The position numbers and the translations under genes were made by a program. The notes under the pieces are model-generated. The model searched no databases. It was not told the DNA's origin and saw nothing but the letters and a program-made list of their open reading frames with translations. From an uncultured Pseudomonadota bacterium (GTDB taxonomy: Bacteria; Pseudomonadota; Gammaproteobacteria; Steroidobacterales; Woeseiaceae), in assembly GCA_913055625.1 (NCBI GenBank), contig CAJXJW010000007.1, forward strand, positions 62,001 to 126,000: DNA of 64,000 nt, read 5' to 3'. The stretch's first letter is position 1, and each line of letters opens with the position of its first letter. Below are positions 34,564-47,500 of the stretch, in pieces.

Positions 34564-37419
34564 TCAGTCGGGGCGTTCGACCGTTTGCGCGGCTCCGGTA
34601 TACGTAAGCGACGTTTCCGGCACTGCGCCGCCGGGGCCGCCGATCCAGCGGACACTGACCTGCCGTTCAGTGGCCATTCCGTCAAAGCGACCGACGCGTT
34701 CGCCGAGGGTGACAGCGCCGGACGCGTCGTCGTAAGAGACGGGAATGCGCGACCAGGCGCCGGATTCGTACGCGCGGCTCACGCCGTCGTCCTCGTAGAT
34801 CTCGAAGCGCCCGTCGGCGCCCGTGTAGACGTTGAGCACCAGCGGCGCATTCAGGCTCTCGCCCGTGTGCTGGATGTCCGGGCCTGTGGGCACGATCGAG
34901 CCGGCACGTACGAACAGCGGCATCCGCGCGAGCGGTGCTGCCGCGGCTATCGTCTGCCCGCCGGCGTGGCGTTCGCCGGTGTCGAAGTCGTACCAGTCCG
35001 TTCCGGCCGGCAGGTACACGGCACGGCTGCGGGCGCCCGGTTCGTGCACGGGGGCCACGAGCAGCGCCGGGCCGAACAGGTACGCGTCCGTGACGCCGCG
35101 CGCCTGCGCATCATGCGGGAAGTCCATTGCGAGGCCGCGCATGATCGTGCCGTCGCGATGGTAGGCATCGCCCGCGAGCGTGTACACGTACGGCATCAGC
35201 CGGTAGCGCAGCTTCGTGTAGTGGACGAGGCTGTCGTAGACCTCGGTGCCTTCGTCCGCGAGGTTGAAGATTTCGCGGTACGGGTTCTGGCCGTGCGAAC
35301 GGAACAGCGGGGCAAACGCGCCGAACTGAAACCAGCGCAGGTTGATCTCCTGCCAGCTCGCACGGTGTTCGGCCGGCATCTCGTCGAAGCGGCCCACGGC
35401 GCCGCCCGGGAACCAGCGGTAGTGGTCTTCCGGCGTGAAGCCGCCGATGTCGAACGTCCAGTACGGCATGCCCGCGAAGCCCACGCTGATGCCGGCCGCG
35501 ATCTGCTCGCGCAGGTTCGACCAGCGCGTGACGATATCGCCGCTCCAGATCGCGGCACCGGTACGCTGGATGCCGCCGAAGCCGGAGCGGGTCAGGATGA
35601 AGCTGCGCTTGTCCGGGTCCGTTTCGCGCTCGCCCTCGTACACGGCCTCCGCGTGCGGCAGCGCGTAGGCGTTAAACAACTCGGCCCCGGTGCCCATCGC
35701 GTTCGGCGTCATCGCGTCCTTGCGGTGTTCGAACGACAGGTTAGAGTGCATGTCCGGCTCGACGGCATCGAGCCACCAGGCATCGAAGCCGTGCACGTTC
35801 AGCGAGTCGCGCATCTGCCGCCAGTAGATCCCGCGGCAGTCCGCATCGAACGCATCGTAGAACGCGTTCAGGTACCCGGGCGCGATCCAGTCGATGTTTT
35901 GTTCCTCGATGTTCTTGTTGAACATGCAGCCCTGTGCGTCCAGCTCCTCGTAGTGCGCGGTCGTCGGGTAGAACTTCGGCCACACCGAGATCATGATGCT
36001 CGCGTCGAGTTCGTGGACCTCGTCGACCATGGCCGACGGGTCGGGGAAGAACTCGGGATCGAAGTCGTGGCTGCCCCAGGCATCGACCGGCCAGTAGGAC
36101 CAGTCGAGCACGATGTTGTCGATCGGGATCTTGCGCGCGCGGTACTCCTTCAGCACGTCGAGCAGCTCGTCCTGCGACTTGTAGCGCTCGCGGCTCTGCC
36201 AGTAGCCGAACGCCCGTTTCGGCAGCATCGTCGCCTTGCCGGTGAGGCGACGGTAGCCGGCGACGACGTCGTCCGGCGTGTCGCCCGCGACGACGTAGTA
36301 GTCGACGATGCGGCCGGTGTCCGCGGCGAGTGACAGCGTGCCGGCGTCCGGAGACGGCGTGTGCTGCGCGAGTCGCAGGTAGCCGCCCTGGGCACGCCAG
36401 TCGATCTCGAGTGCGTATTCCCGGCCTTCCGTCATGTCGACGGTCGCGTCGTGGTACCAGGGGTTCCAGTTCATGCGCCAGCGGTCGACGAGCGTGTCGC
36501 CGTCGATCCGCATCGTCGCGTAGCCGCTGGAGTAGAGGCGCAGTTCGTGTGCGCCGGAGGCACGCGGCACGATGCCGCCGCGCCACTCGACGCGCAGGTC
36601 CTGTGCACCGTCGGTTTCCGGCGGGAACGGGTGTTCCTTCGTGTTGCCCTGCGCCAGGAACTGGTAGTCGATATCGGTCTCCACGCGCTCGAGCAGCAGC
36701 TTTTCACCGTCGTAGTAGCGGGCGGTGAGGCCGCCCGGTTCACCGCCGGCATCGAGTAGGTCGAACGAATCCGCGATCGGCGCCGCCGGCGACGGCGCGC
36801 CCATGCGGGAAATCGCCGCGGAGTTCCACAGCAGGCCGTAGCCGTTCGTCGACGTGAGAAACGGCACCGTGATGATGAGGTTGTGGGTCGTCATTTCCAC
36901 GTTTTCGCCGGCCAGGTCGACGAGGCCGTCCTGGCGCTGGCCGAGGCCGTACAGCGACTCGCCGTCGTTGCGCGCAAAAAGCTGCCGCACGGCGTAACCG
37001 TGGCTCCCGCGCTCACGGCCGGTCTCGGCCAGCAGGGTCCTGCCGTTCGCATCGCTGACGCGGACGTTGCCGGTATCGAGGTCGACGGCTGCCGCGATGT
37101 CCTTGGCGCGCACGTGGAGCGTGCCGTCCTGCTCTTCTGCCGAGAACGCGGCATCGCCGGCGTCGGCCACGACCATCATCGTGTCCACGGCGGCATCGAT
37201 GTCGGCCGCGGTGCCGGCAGTCACGCGCAGCGACCGGTCGTCGACGACCTGGACGCGTACCCGCGGGAACTCGGTGCCGGGGATCGTCACCTCGACGCCC
37301 GCTGCGTCCCGCGTCCAGCGCGCGGACGATGCCGCGGTGTCGTCGGCCGGGCCCGAGCAGCCCGCGGTGGCGGCCAGCGCGAGCAGGGCCGGGAAGGCAG
37401 GGAAATGGCGGGTATTCAT
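34564..37419 (-). CDS. Glycoside hydrolase family 31 lipoprotein with PA14 domain
   Basis: A 951-residue exo-glycosidase (alpha-xylosidase/alpha-glucosidase type). The N-terminus ends in lipobox ATAGC. An N-terminal beta-sandwich is followed by a PA14-like insert (~250-390, GAHELRLYSSGYATMRIDGD), as in the Xyl31A group. The barrel has DAWWLDAVEPDM with the nucleophile Asp ~551 and WSGDIVTRW with the acid/base Asp, then two C-terminal sandwiches. PA14-bearing GH31 enzymes act on xyloglucan or malto-oligosaccharides. A LacI-type operator lies 65-80 bases upstream of the ATG. It is the only carbohydrase in the window and has no partner gene beside it. Confidence 0.9.
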   Translation of the reverse strand: MNTRHFPAFPALLALAATAGCSGPADDTAASSARWTRDAAGVEVTIPGTEFPRVRVQVVDDRSLRVTAGTAADIDAAVDTMMVVADAGDAAFSAEEQDGTLHVRAKDIAAAVDLDTGNVRVSDANGRTLLAETGRERGSHGYAVRQLFARNDGESLYGLGQRQDGLVDLAGENVEMTTHNLIITVPFLTSTNGYGLLWNSAAISRMGAPSPAAPIADSFDLLDAGGEPGGLTARYYDGEKLLLERVETDIDYQFLAQGNTKEHPFPPETDGAQDLRVEWRGGIVPRASGAHELRLYSSGYATMRIDGDTLVDRWRMNWNPWYHDATVDMTEGREYALEIDWRAQGGYLRLAQHTPSPDAGTLSLAADTGRIVDYYVVAGDTPDDVVAGYRRLTGKATMLPKRAFGYWQSRERYKSQDELLDVLKEYRARKIPIDNIVLDWSYWPVDAWGSHDFDPEFFPDPSAMVDEVHELDASIMISVWPKFYPTTAHYEELDAQGCMFNKNIEEQNIDWIAPGYLNAFYDAFDADCRGIYWRQMRDSLNVHGFDAWWLDAVEPDMHSNLSFEHRKDAMTPNAMGTGAELFNAYALPHAEAVYEGERETDPDKRSFILTRSGFGGIQRTGAAIWSGDIVTRWSNLREQIAAGISVGFAGMPYWTFDIGGFTPEDHYRWFPGGAVGRFDEMPAEHRASWQEINLRWFQFGAFAPLFRSHGQNPYREIFNLADEGTEVYDSLVHYTKLRYRLMPYVYTLAGDAYHRDGTIMRGLAMDFPHDAQARGVTDAYLFGPALLVAPVHEPGARSRAVYLPAGTDWYDFDTGERHAGGQTIAAAAPLARMPLFVRAGSIVPTGPDIQHTGESLNAPLVLNVYTGADGRFEIYEDDGVSRAYESGAWSRIPVSYDDASGAVTLGERVGRFDGMATERQVSVRWIGGPGGAVPETSLTYTGAAQTVERPD

Positions 37420-37484
37420 AGCGTCGGCACCACGTCAGGTTGGCGGGCGGCCGGCGAACACGGCTTGCCGGCCCCCCGGCGGCA

Positions 37485-37500
37485 ATGTGAGCGCTACCAT
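37485..37500 (-). promoter_or_regulatory. LacI-family operator upstream of the GH31 gene
   Basis: Read on the GH31 strand: ATGGTAGCGCTCACAT, with an AGCGCT core and ATG/CAT flanks. From memory this differs by one base from the XylR box of Xanthomonas (TGGTAGCGCTAACA). It points to control by a xylose- or glucoside-responsive LacI regulator elsewhere in the genome. Confidence 0.55.
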
Positions 37501-37568
37501 AGCATTAGCGGCGCGGCGGGAAAATCCATGTCATACAATTCAGCGCCGCGATCAGCCTGAGGAATACC

Positions 37569-38132
37569 ATGCGCATCGACGCTATAGCCATCGGCCACGA
37601 GCCGCCGAAAGACGTCAACGTCATCATCGAGGTACCGATCGGCGGTCAGCCGATCAAGTACGAACTGGACAAGGATGCCGGAGCGCTGGTCGTCGACCGC
37701 TTCCTGTACACGCCGATGTCCTACCCGGGCAACTACGGCTTCGTGCCGCACACGTTGTCCGACGACGGCGACCCGATCGACGTGCTCGTCTGCAACACGC
37801 GGGAGCTGGTGCCCGGCTGCGTCATCAACGTGCGCCCGATCGGCGTGCTGATCATGGAAGACAACGCCGGGCAGGACGAGAAGATCGTTGCCGTGCCGTC
37901 GGAGCGCACGACGAAACGCTACGACCACGTCCGCAATTACAGCGACCTGCCGACCATCACGTTGCAGCAGGTCGAACACTTCTTCGAGCACTACAAGGAT
38001 CTCGAACCCGGGAAGTGGGTCAAGATCGGCGATTGGCACGGCAGGGACGTCGCGCAGCGACTGATCGTCGAGGCGATCGAGCGCGGGCGCCGCCCGGTGG
38101 AGGAACTGCGGCGCCGTCAGAGCGACCCGTAG
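37569..38132 (+). CDS. ppa: Inorganic pyrophosphatase (family I)
   Basis: A 187-residue soluble enzyme that hydrolyses pyrophosphate to phosphate and pulls biosynthetic reactions forward. The family signature with metal-binding Asp residues reads [29 protein letters not shown] and the C-terminal WVKIGDW.GR..A are typical. TACAAT at 37534-37539 may be its -10 box, giving a leader of about 25 bases with GAGGAAT before the ATG. The 3' end overlaps that of the aldo/keto reductase (opposite strand) by 16 bases. Confidence 0.95.
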   Translation: MRIDAIAIGHEPPKDVNVIIEVPIGGQPIKYELDKDAGALVVDRFLYTPMSYPGNYGFVPHTLSDDGDPIDVLVCNTRELVPGCVINVRPIGVLIMEDNAGQDEKIVAVPSERTTKRYDHVRNYSDLPTITLQQVEHFFEHYKDLEPGKWVKIGDWHGRDVAQRLIVEAIERGRRPVEELRRRQSDP

Positions 38133-39037
38133 AACGCCTCCATCCGCGCGCGCTCGGACGCGTCGGGCAGCCGACCGTGGGCGGCCATCATGTTGTCCTC
38201 GACGTGCCGAACCTTCGTCATGCCCGGGATGGCGACCGTCGCCGCCGGGTGCGAGAGCGCGTACTTCAGCAGGAATTGCGCCCAGGAATGGCAATCGAAG
38301 GCCTGCGCCCACTCGGGCAGCGCCTCGTTACCGACGCGTTCGAAGATCCGGCCGCCGCCGAAGCCGCGGTTGATGATCACGGCCATGCCGCGGTCCGCCG
38401 CGAGCGGCAGCAGGCGCTCGGCTGCCGTCTGCTGCTCCAGTGAATAGTTCACCTGGATGAAGTCCAGGTCCTCGGCCCGCATGACCTTCTCGAACTCGGC
38501 GTACTGCGACTCGTTCGACGTCGTGATGCCGATGTAGCGGATCCGGCCTTCCTGCTGCCATTCACGCAGGACCGGCAGGGCCTTCTGCCAGCCGCGCAGG
38601 TTGTGCACCTGCATCAGGTCGAAATCGGGCGTGCCGAGCTTTTCCGAGGATTCGCGCATCTGGCCATTCGTCGCGTCCCCGGCGTTCTCGAGGTCGGTCT
38701 TCGTCGCGATGAACATGTCCTCGGTGATGTCGAGCGCCCGCATCAGGTCGCCGAGAACTGACTCCGACGAGCGGTACATCGGGGCAGTGTCGATGACGGT
38801 GCCGCCGAGTTCCCGGAAGCGGGCGAGCGCCGCCTGCAGCGGCGCGCGTTCGTCCGCGCCGGCACCGACACCGTAGCGATTCGTGCCGAGGCCGACGACC
38901 GGGATTTTCTCGCCGCTGGACGGAATGGCCTTGCGGATCAGGTGCTCCGGCCCGGCGTGCGACGCGCCCGCGCCGAGCGCGAAACCGGTGCCGGCCGCGA
39001 GGGCGGCCTTGTTGAACTGGCGGCGGGAAAGTTTCAT
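38117..39037 (-). CDS. Tat-exported aldo/keto reductase
   Basis: A 306-residue TIM-barrel oxidoreductase of the AKR superfamily. The N-terminus [19 protein letters not shown] is a twin-arginine signal, so it is probably periplasmic. The catalytic tetrad can be followed: Asp in VIDTAPMY, Tyr in the same stretch, Lys in FIATKT and His in LMQVHNLRG. No SxxxR-type NADPH loop is clear near the end, and a periplasmic AKR would need its cofactor bound before export. AGGAGG is well placed before the ATG. Substrate unknown. Confidence 0.87.
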   Translation of the reverse strand: MKLSRRQFNKAALAAGTGFALGAGASHAGPEHLIRKAIPSSGEKIPVVGLGTNRYGVGAGADERAPLQAALARFRELGGTVIDTAPMYRSSESVLGDLMRALDITEDMFIATKTDLENAGDATNGQMRESSEKLGTPDFDLMQVHNLRGWQKALPVLREWQQEGRIRYIGITTSNESQYAEFEKVMRAEDLDFIQVNYSLEQQTAAERLLPLAADRGMAVIINRGFGGGRIFERVGNEALPEWAQAFDCHSWAQFLLKYALSHPAATVAIPGMTKVRHVEDNMMAAHGRLPDASERARMEAFYGSL

Positions 39038-39139
39038 GGTGTCCTCCTGTTGGGTTCATGGACAGCCGAGGCGCGGCTGCGTTCCGCGGCAGGCCACTAT
39101 AATATGCAGTTCGTGGTCCGCGCACCGAGGGGGTCAGGG

Positions 39140-39592
39140 ATGTCGGGTTTGTATTACGAGGAATTTGCGGTCGGCCAGGTCTTCGACCACCCGATCCGCC
39201 GCACCGTCACCGAAACCGACAATGTCCTGATCACCACGCTCACGCACAACCCGGCGGCGCTGCACCTCGATGCCGAGACCATGAAGGAGACGGAGTTCGG
39301 CCAGGTGCTGGTCAATAGCTGCTTCACACTGTCGCTGATGGTCGGCATTTCCGTCAACGATACGACCCACGGCACGACCGTCGCCAATCTCGGTTGGGAC
39401 GAGGTGCGCTTCCCGAAGCCCGTTTTCGTCGGCGACACGCTGCGCATCCGCACGGAGGTGCTGGAGGTCCGTGAAAGCCGCTCGCGCCCCGACAACGGCA
39501 TCGTCGTCCTGGAGCACCGGGCCTACAATCAGCGCGACGAGCTGGTCGGCTCGTGCCGGCGTTCGGCCCTGATGCTGAAGAAGCCGGGATGA
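39140..39592 (+). CDS. MaoC family hydratase/dehydratase
   Basis: A 150-residue hot-dog-fold enzyme acting on acyl-CoA. The hydratase motif, with Asn-Pro and His-x-Asp, reads [17 protein letters not shown] 39140 follows GAGGGGGTCAGG; a perfect TATAAT at 39098-39103 is the likely -10 box. It overlaps the next gene, a CitE-like lyase, as ATGA. Pairs of a MaoC hydratase with a CitE-like lyase occur in mesaconyl/beta-methylmalyl-CoA and in itaconyl/citramalyl-CoA metabolism, so either is possible here. The exact substrate cannot be told from sequence alone. Confidence 0.82.
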   Translation: MSGLYYEEFAVGQVFDHPIRRTVTETDNVLITTLTHNPAALHLDAETMKETEFGQVLVNSCFTLSLMVGISVNDTTHGTTVANLGWDEVRFPKPVFVGDTLRIRTEVLEVRESRSRPDNGIVVLEHRAYNQRDELVGSCRRSALMLKKPG

Positions 39593-40455
39593 TTCGCAGT
39601 TTCCTGTTTACGCCGGCGGACGACGAGCGCAAGGTCGAAAAGGCGCTGGCGTCGGCCGCAGACGCGGTGATCCTGGATCTCGAGGACTCGGTCGCGCCGT
39701 CCAACCGGCCGGCTGCGCGGCGCATAGCGTTGCGGCACACGCGCTCGCGCGAGCAGGTCTGGGTCCGGATCAACCCCCTCGATTCGGAAGACGCGGACAT
39801 CGATCTCGAGGAAGTCGTCGCCGGCGGCCCTGCGGGCATCGTGCTGCCCAAGCCCGAGAGCGCCGCTGACACCATCGACCTCGCGGTCCGGCTGGACGAA
39901 CTCGAGGCCGAACATGACCTGCCGGCTGGCAGCATCCGCATCCTGCCGATCTGCACGGAACGGCCGGAAGCATTGTTTGCACTCGGTGGCTACTGCGACG
40001 CTACGCCGCGCCTCGCCGGTCTCGCCTGGGGCGCCGAGGACCTGAGTGCCGCGGTCGGCGCGCGCACGGCCCGCGCACCCGGCGGCGAGTGGCTGCCGCC
40101 CTACGAGCTGGCCCGTTCACTGTGCCTGTTCGCGGCCGCGGCGGCCGGCGTTGCGGCGATCGATACGGTGTACACGGATTTCCGCGACGACGAAGGCCTG
40201 CGAAAATACGCAAGCATCGCGCGGCGTGACGGGTTTACCGGCATGCTGGCCATCCATCCGGCGCAGGTGGCCGTCATCAACGACGCGTTCAGGCCCACGC
40301 CGGACGAGATCGCCAGGGCGCGGAGGATCGTCGACTTGTTCGATGCGAACCCCGGCGCCGGCACGCTCGGCCTGGACGGCAGGATGCTCGACCGGCCGCA
40401 CCTCGAGCAGGCGCGGCGCCTGCTTGCCGCCGGGGACGAGCAGCATGAAGAATAA
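39589..40455 (+). CDS. CitE-like CoA-ester lyase (HpcH/HpaI aldolase family)
   Basis: A 288-residue TIM-barrel lyase of the citrate-lyase-beta/malyl-CoA lyase family. [29 protein letters not shown] and IVLPKPESA are the conserved beta-strand ends that bind Mg2+ and the CoA thioester; [12 protein letters not shown] and [11 protein letters not shown] are further family marks. It cleaves a 3-hydroxyacyl-CoA such as malyl-, beta-methylmalyl- or citramalyl-CoA. The start overlaps the MaoC stop (ATGA). acs follows after 24 bases, which suggests that acetate or acetyl-CoA is part of the same small pathway. Confidence 0.85.
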   Translation: MIRSFLFTPADDERKVEKALASAADAVILDLEDSVAPSNRPAARRIALRHTRSREQVWVRINPLDSEDADIDLEEVVAGGPAGIVLPKPESAADTIDLAVRLDELEAEHDLPAGSIRILPICTERPEALFALGGYCDATPRLAGLAWGAEDLSAAVGARTARAPGGEWLPPYELARSLCLFAAAAAGVAAIDTVYTDFRDDEGLRKYASIARRDGFTGMLAIHPAQVAVINDAFRPTPDEIARARRIVDLFDANPGAGTLGLDGRMLDRPHLEQARRLLAAGDEQHEE

Positions 40456-40479
40456 CCAGAATCGGTAAGGTGAACTGCA

Positions 40480-42423
<1,944 letters not shown>

Positions 42424-42432
42424 CGCGGCCCG

Positions 42433-43890
42433 TCAGGCGGCGGTGTCGTCGTCGAACAGGTCGTTGAAGGTTTCGTCGAACTCGAGCGTCGGCAGGCCGT
42501 CATCGCCGACGTCGGCGTCCGACTGCGCGAACACTTCCGCCGACGGGTCCGTGAGCGCATCCGACTCGCGCTCGACCGCCGGGGGTGCGGCAGGTGCCGT
42601 GGCGGGCGCCGCGCTGCTGGCCTTGCGGTGTGCGGCAGGCTGCGGCCGGGACAGCGACGCGGCGTCGATGCGCTTCGCATCGGCGATCTGCCGCTCGTAC
42701 ATGCCGACGAACTCTTCGGCGATGATCTGCGGCAGCGGGCCGGAGCCCTTCTCCGTCAGCACGGGGTACAGGTCGCAGTACATCTGCCAGAATTTCTGGC
42801 GCTCCAGGAAACCGAGCAGCGGCTTCGCGCTGCCCTCGCGGCGAAACGAGGCCTGCAACTCGTCCGGGTCGAAGCGGTCGGCAAATTCCCGGAACGCGTG
42901 CGTCATGGCATCGAGGATCGCGGCCTGGTGGTGCAGCAGGTCGCGGCACACCTCGCGCGCCGCGTCGCGCGGCCCGAGGTATTCGCCTTCGCGGCCGACG
43001 AGCAGCTGCATGACCGAGTCGCCGGGGTTTTCCGACAGCTTCATCGGGTTGTTGTGGCGCGGCAGGACCGTCGTCTGGTCGAGATTGAAGGAGACTTTCA
43101 GTTCCCGGCGCCCCGCCAGCATGAGGCTGATGCCTTCGACCAGTTCCCGCAGGACCTGCCCGGCATTCTGCAGCACTTCCGCCGGGTCGACGGAGGGGTG
43201 CAGGTCAGCGCGGCTCACGCCGACGCCGTCGAGGAACGTGTCGAACAGGTCCTCGGCGGAGATCGGTACCGCCTGCGATTCGCCCTTCGGTGGCCGTGCA
43301 GGCTTCAAGACCGGCTTCGGCGAGGGCTTGGCGGCGGAAACCGGCTTTGTCTCGGGTTTCGGCGCGGGTGGTGCGGCGTCCGCAGGGCCCGCGGGCGTTT
43401 CCGGTTGCGCCTCGCCCCACAGCGATGAGCTGAAGTCGACGTGGTCGACGAGTTCGTCTTCGTCGAGCAATTGCATGCCGGTGCGCAGGGACGCCTCGGC
43501 GACCTTCTCCTCGATCGGCTCGGGCAACTCCGTCTGCGTGCCCTCGAGGGGCATGACGATGCTTTCGCCGCGGTCGAGCGTGACCGCGATCTCGAAGTCT
43601 CCCATGCGCAGCTTGTCACCGTTGAACAGGCGGCGTGGATTGCCCTTGCCGACAGGTTCACGCTCGCCATTGACGTACACGCCGTTGGAGCTCGTGTCCG
43701 CGAGGTAATAGACGCCGCCCTTGTAGTCGATCGTGGCATGTCGCCCGGAGATGTAGCGATCCGGGTCCGGAAGTATCCAGTCGCTCTGCAGGGAACGACC
43801 GATCGTGCCGCCTTCCTCGTCGAACTCGTGCACGGCATCGTCGCCGACGATGTCGCGGTGTTCGCTGATGATTTCCAGGTGCAACGGCAT
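42433..43890 (-). CDS. tagH: Type VI secretion-associated FHA domain protein
   Basis: About 485 residues. The N-terminal FHA domain (~1-105), with GTIGRSLQSDW, SGRHATI and SSNGVYVNG, binds phosphothreonine. A Pro/Ala/Lys-rich linker (~150-215) leads to the T6SS_FHA_C domain (DLFDTFLDGVGVSRADL, LNPGDSVMQLL-like ENPGDSVMQLLVG, and the FWQMYCDLYP region), then an acidic tail. TagH (Fha) takes part in phosphorylation-dependent control of type VI secretion. No T6SS structural gene is in the window, so it is an orphan here. ATG 43890 fits the FHA start better than one 12 codons upstream. Confidence 0.87.
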   Translation of the reverse strand: MPLHLEIISEHRDIVGDDAVHEFDEEGGTIGRSLQSDWILPDPDRYISGRHATIDYKGGVYYLADTSSNGVYVNGEREPVGKGNPRRLFNGDKLRMGDFEIAVTLDRGESIVMPLEGTQTELPEPIEEKVAEASLRTGMQLLDEDELVDHVDFSSSLWGEAQPETPAGPADAAPPAPKPETKPVSAAKPSPKPVLKPARPPKGESQAVPISAEDLFDTFLDGVGVSRADLHPSVDPAEVLQNAGQVLRELVEGISLMLAGRRELKVSFNLDQTTVLPRHNNPMKLSENPGDSVMQLLVGREGEYLGPRDAAREVCRDLLHHQAAILDAMTHAFREFADRFDPDELQASFRREGSAKPLLGFLERQKFWQMYCDLYPVLTEKGSGPLPQIIAEEFVGMYERQIADAKRIDAASLSRPQPAAHRKASSAAPATAPAAPPAVERESDALTDPSAEVFAQSDADVGDDGLPTLEFDETFNDLFDDDTAA

Positions 43891-44147
43891 GGGCGGTACT
43901 CGCGCGAGGCCGGTTCCGCGCGGCACCGTGCCGGCGGAACTCCATTCATCGTCGAATTGTGCCCAAAGTCAAGGGCTTATGCTGCCAAGCGGTTCACATA
44001 ACGAGGCACGCGCCGGTCGCGAGCAGGCATGTATATGGGAATTATGAGCCATATTCGAACAATATTGCGCTGTCGTCGCGACGTCGCCGCCCGCGTGCGG
44101 AATTCGGTACACTGCGCGCCCGCCAGCGGTCCGTGACAAGATTCCCC

Positions 44148-44483
44148 ATGAGCTCGAAACGACTCTACAAGGTCATCTTCCTGAACCAGGGCCAGGTCTA
44201 CGAGGTGTACGCGAAAAGCGTGGGCCACGGCGACCTGTTCGGCTTCGTCGCTGTCGAAGCGCTGGTGTTCGGCGAACGCACCACCGTCGTCGTCGATCCG
44301 TCCGAGGAGAAGATCAAGGGCGAGTTCGAGAACGTCCGCCGCTCGTACATCCCGCTGCACTCGATCGTGCGCATCGACGAGGTGGACAAGCAGGGCACGA
44401 GCAAGGTGTCGAAGTTCGAGGGCGGCAACGTGGCGCAGTTCCCGGTGCCCATTTATACGCCGGGCGACAAGCCGGGCTCCTGA
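44148..44483 (+). CDS. DUF1820 family protein
   Basis: A 111-residue soluble protein of DUF1820, a family found in gammaproteobacteria. [19 protein letters not shown] and [14 protein letters not shown] form its conserved core, and [20 protein letters not shown] its tail. Function is unknown; members are often next to unrelated housekeeping genes, here purL. ATG 44148 is used; no strong ribosome binding site is visible. The preceding 257 bases are lower in GC and hold the promoter region but no other feature I can name. Confidence 0.85.
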   Translation: MSSKRLYKVIFLNQGQVYEVYAKSVGHGDLFGFVAVEALVFGERTTVVVDPSEEKIKGEFENVRRSYIPLHSIVRIDEVDKQGTSKVSKFEGGNVAQFPVPIYTPGDKPGS

Positions 44484-44580
44484 GCGATTGCCTGCGGGGG
44501 CAACTATTGCCTCCAATTCGGGGTCCGGTATCATCGCGTTTTCCGCCCCCCGTCATTCCCAGACCGACAAGGCCAGCGCA

Positions 44581-47500
44581 TTGTCCGAACCCGCACCCGT
44601 GGCGACGCCGTCCACGACGATCCTGGAGCTGGCCGGCCAGCCGGCCTTGTCGGACTTCCGGCGGGACAAGCTGACGCGCGAACTCCAGCGTGCCGATGAT
44701 CGCATCAAGGCCGTCCAGGCGCGCTACACGTATTTCGCGCAACTCGCGGCGCCGATATCGAACGAGCATCGCGACCGGTTGCGGGCGTTGCTGCTGCCAG
44801 GGGGCAAGGCGGAGGCGCTGAAGCGGAACGCGGCGACGCTGTACGTGGTGCCGCGGCCCGGAACGATTTCACCGTGGTCGTCGAAGGCGACCGACATCGT
44901 GCGAGTGTGCGGCATTGACGAGGTCCGCCGCATCGAGCGCGGCATCTGCTATGCGATCACGTACAAGCGGGCAGCGGACGAGCACGACCGCTTCGCGCTG
45001 GGGCCGCTGTTGCACGATCGCATGACCGAGGCGGTGCTTGGGCATGCCGAGGACGCGGCCTGCTTGTTCGCGGAACACGCGCCGGCGCCGCTCGGCGTGG
45101 TGCCGCTCGGCGATGACGGCCGTGCCGCGCTGGAGCGCGCGAATGCCGAACTGGGGCTCGCGCTGTCCGACGACGAGATCGCCTACCTTCTCGAGAACTA
45201 CGCCGCGCTCGGCCGCGACCCGACGGATGCCGAGCTGATGATGTTCGCCCAGGCGAATTCCGAGCATTGCCGGCACAAGATTTTCAATGCGGACTGGGTC
45301 ATCGACGGCGTCGCGACGAATCAGCGGCTGTTCGGGATGATCCGGACGACCACGGAGGCGAGCCCCGACGGCGTGCTTTCGGCCTACTCGGACAACGCCG
45401 CGGTGATCGAAGGCTTCAATGGTCGGCGCCTGCAGCCCGATCCGGGGACGCGCGCCTACACCTGGTGCGACGAGCCGGTGCACATCCTGATGAAGGTCGA
45501 AACGCACAACCACCCGACCGCGATCTCGCCGTTCCCGGGCGCCGCGACCGGCTCGGGTGGCGAGATCCGTGACGAGGGTGCGACCGGCCTCGGTGCCCGG
45601 CCCAAGGCGGGGCTGACCGGCTTCAGCGTGTCGCACCTGCGCATCCCGGGCTATGCCCAGTCCTGGGAGATCGACTTCCCGCACCCGGACCGGATGGCAA
45701 CGCCGCTCGACATCATGCTCGAAGGCCCGATCGGTGGCGCGGCCTTCAACAACGAATTCGGCCGGCCGAACCTTGCCGGCTACTTCCGCACGTTCGAGGC
45801 CCGCGTGCCGGGGCTGCCCGACAACGAGATCCGCGGCTACCACAAGCCGATCATGATCGCCGGCGGCGTCGGCAATGTCCGCGCGGAGCACGCGGTGAAG
45901 CGCGATGTACCGGCGGGCGCGCGCATCGTCATCCTCGGCGGTCCCGCGATGCTGATCGGGCTGGGCGGCGGCGCCGCGTCCAGCGTCGCGAGCGGCGCGT
46001 CCAGCGAGGACCTGGATTTCGCGTCCGTCCAGCGTGGCAACCCGGAGATGCAGCGCCGCGCGCAGGAAGTCATCGACCGGTGCGCGGCGATGGGCGAGGA
46101 GAACCCGATCCTGCTCGTGCACGACATCGGTGCGGGCGGTTTATCGAACGCGGTGCCCGAGGCTGTCGATCACAGCAAGCTCGGGGCGCGCGTGGAGCTG
46201 CGCGAGGTCGACAACGCCGAGCCCGGCCTGTCGCCGATGGCGATCTGGTGCAACGAGGCGCAGGAGCGCTACGTCCTCATCGTCGGCGACGACCGCATCG
46301 ACGAGTTCCGCGACATCTGCGCGCGCGAACGCTGCCCGGCTGCCGTCATCGGCACGCTGACCGATGATGGCAGGCTCGTGGTCAGTGACCGCGAGTTCGA
46401 CAACAACGTCGTCGACATGCCGATGCAGATGCTGCTCGGCAACCCGCCGAAGATGACGCGCGATGTGCAGCGCCTGGCGGCGCCGGACGACGGCCTGGAC
46501 CTGTCCGGCATCGACGTCGAGCAGGCCGCGCTGCGCGTGCTGCGCTTTCCCGCGGTCGCGGACAAGTCGTTCCTCATTCACATCGGCGACCGCACGGTCG
46601 GCGGCTTGACCGCGCGCGACCAGCTCGTCGGTCCGTGGCAGGTCCCTGTCGCGGACGTCGCGATCACGTCGACGGGCTTCGGCGCGGTGACCGGCGAGGC
46701 GATGGCGATGGGCGAGCGCACGCCGCTCGCGGTCTACGACGCGCCGGCGTCCGGCCGCATTGCCGTCGCGGAAGCGCTGACGAACATCGCTGCGGCACCG
46801 ATCGAGGACATCCGCCGCGTGCGCCTGTCTGCGAACTGGATGGCGGCGGCAGGGCACCCCGGCGAGGACGCGCGCCTCTTCGACACGGTAGCCGCCGTCG
46901 TCGACGACCTGTGCCGCAAGCTCGGTATCGCAATCCCGGTCGGGAAGGACTCGCTGTCAATGCGGGCCACGTGGGAGGCGGACGGTGAGGCCTTCCAGGT
47001 CGTGGCGCCGGTGTCGCTCATCGTGTCGGCGTTTGCGCCGGTGACGGACGTGCGGGGCCACCTGACGCCGGAGCTCAGGCGGATCGACGAGCAGAGCTAC
47101 CTGTTGCTCGTCGATCTCGGCTGCGGGAAGAACCGGCTCGGCGGCTCCTGCCTCGCGCAGGCTTTCAACCGTACCGGCGGCGCGGTGCCCGATGTCGACG
47201 ATCCCGATTCGCTGGGCGCGTTGTTCGCGGCCGTGCAGGAGCTGAACAGCCGCGACATGCTGCTCGCGTACCACGATCGCAGCGACGGCGGCCTGTTGGT
47301 GGCGGTCGCGGAAATGCTGTTTGCGAGTCGCCTCGGCGTCTCGCTGCAGGTCGCCGGCAGCGGCAACGCGCTGCTCGCAGCGCTGTTCGCGGAAGAAGTG
47401 GGCGCGGTCATGCAGGTCGCGAAGTCGAAGCTCACACAGGTTCAGATGGTGCTCGACCGGCACGGTGTGACGGCCGAGGCGATCGGCCGCGTCGAGCCGA

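Noticed and set aside
34516-36333. 605-residue plus-strand open frame
   Set aside because: It is antisense to the GH31 gene; no signal, domain or ribosome binding site.
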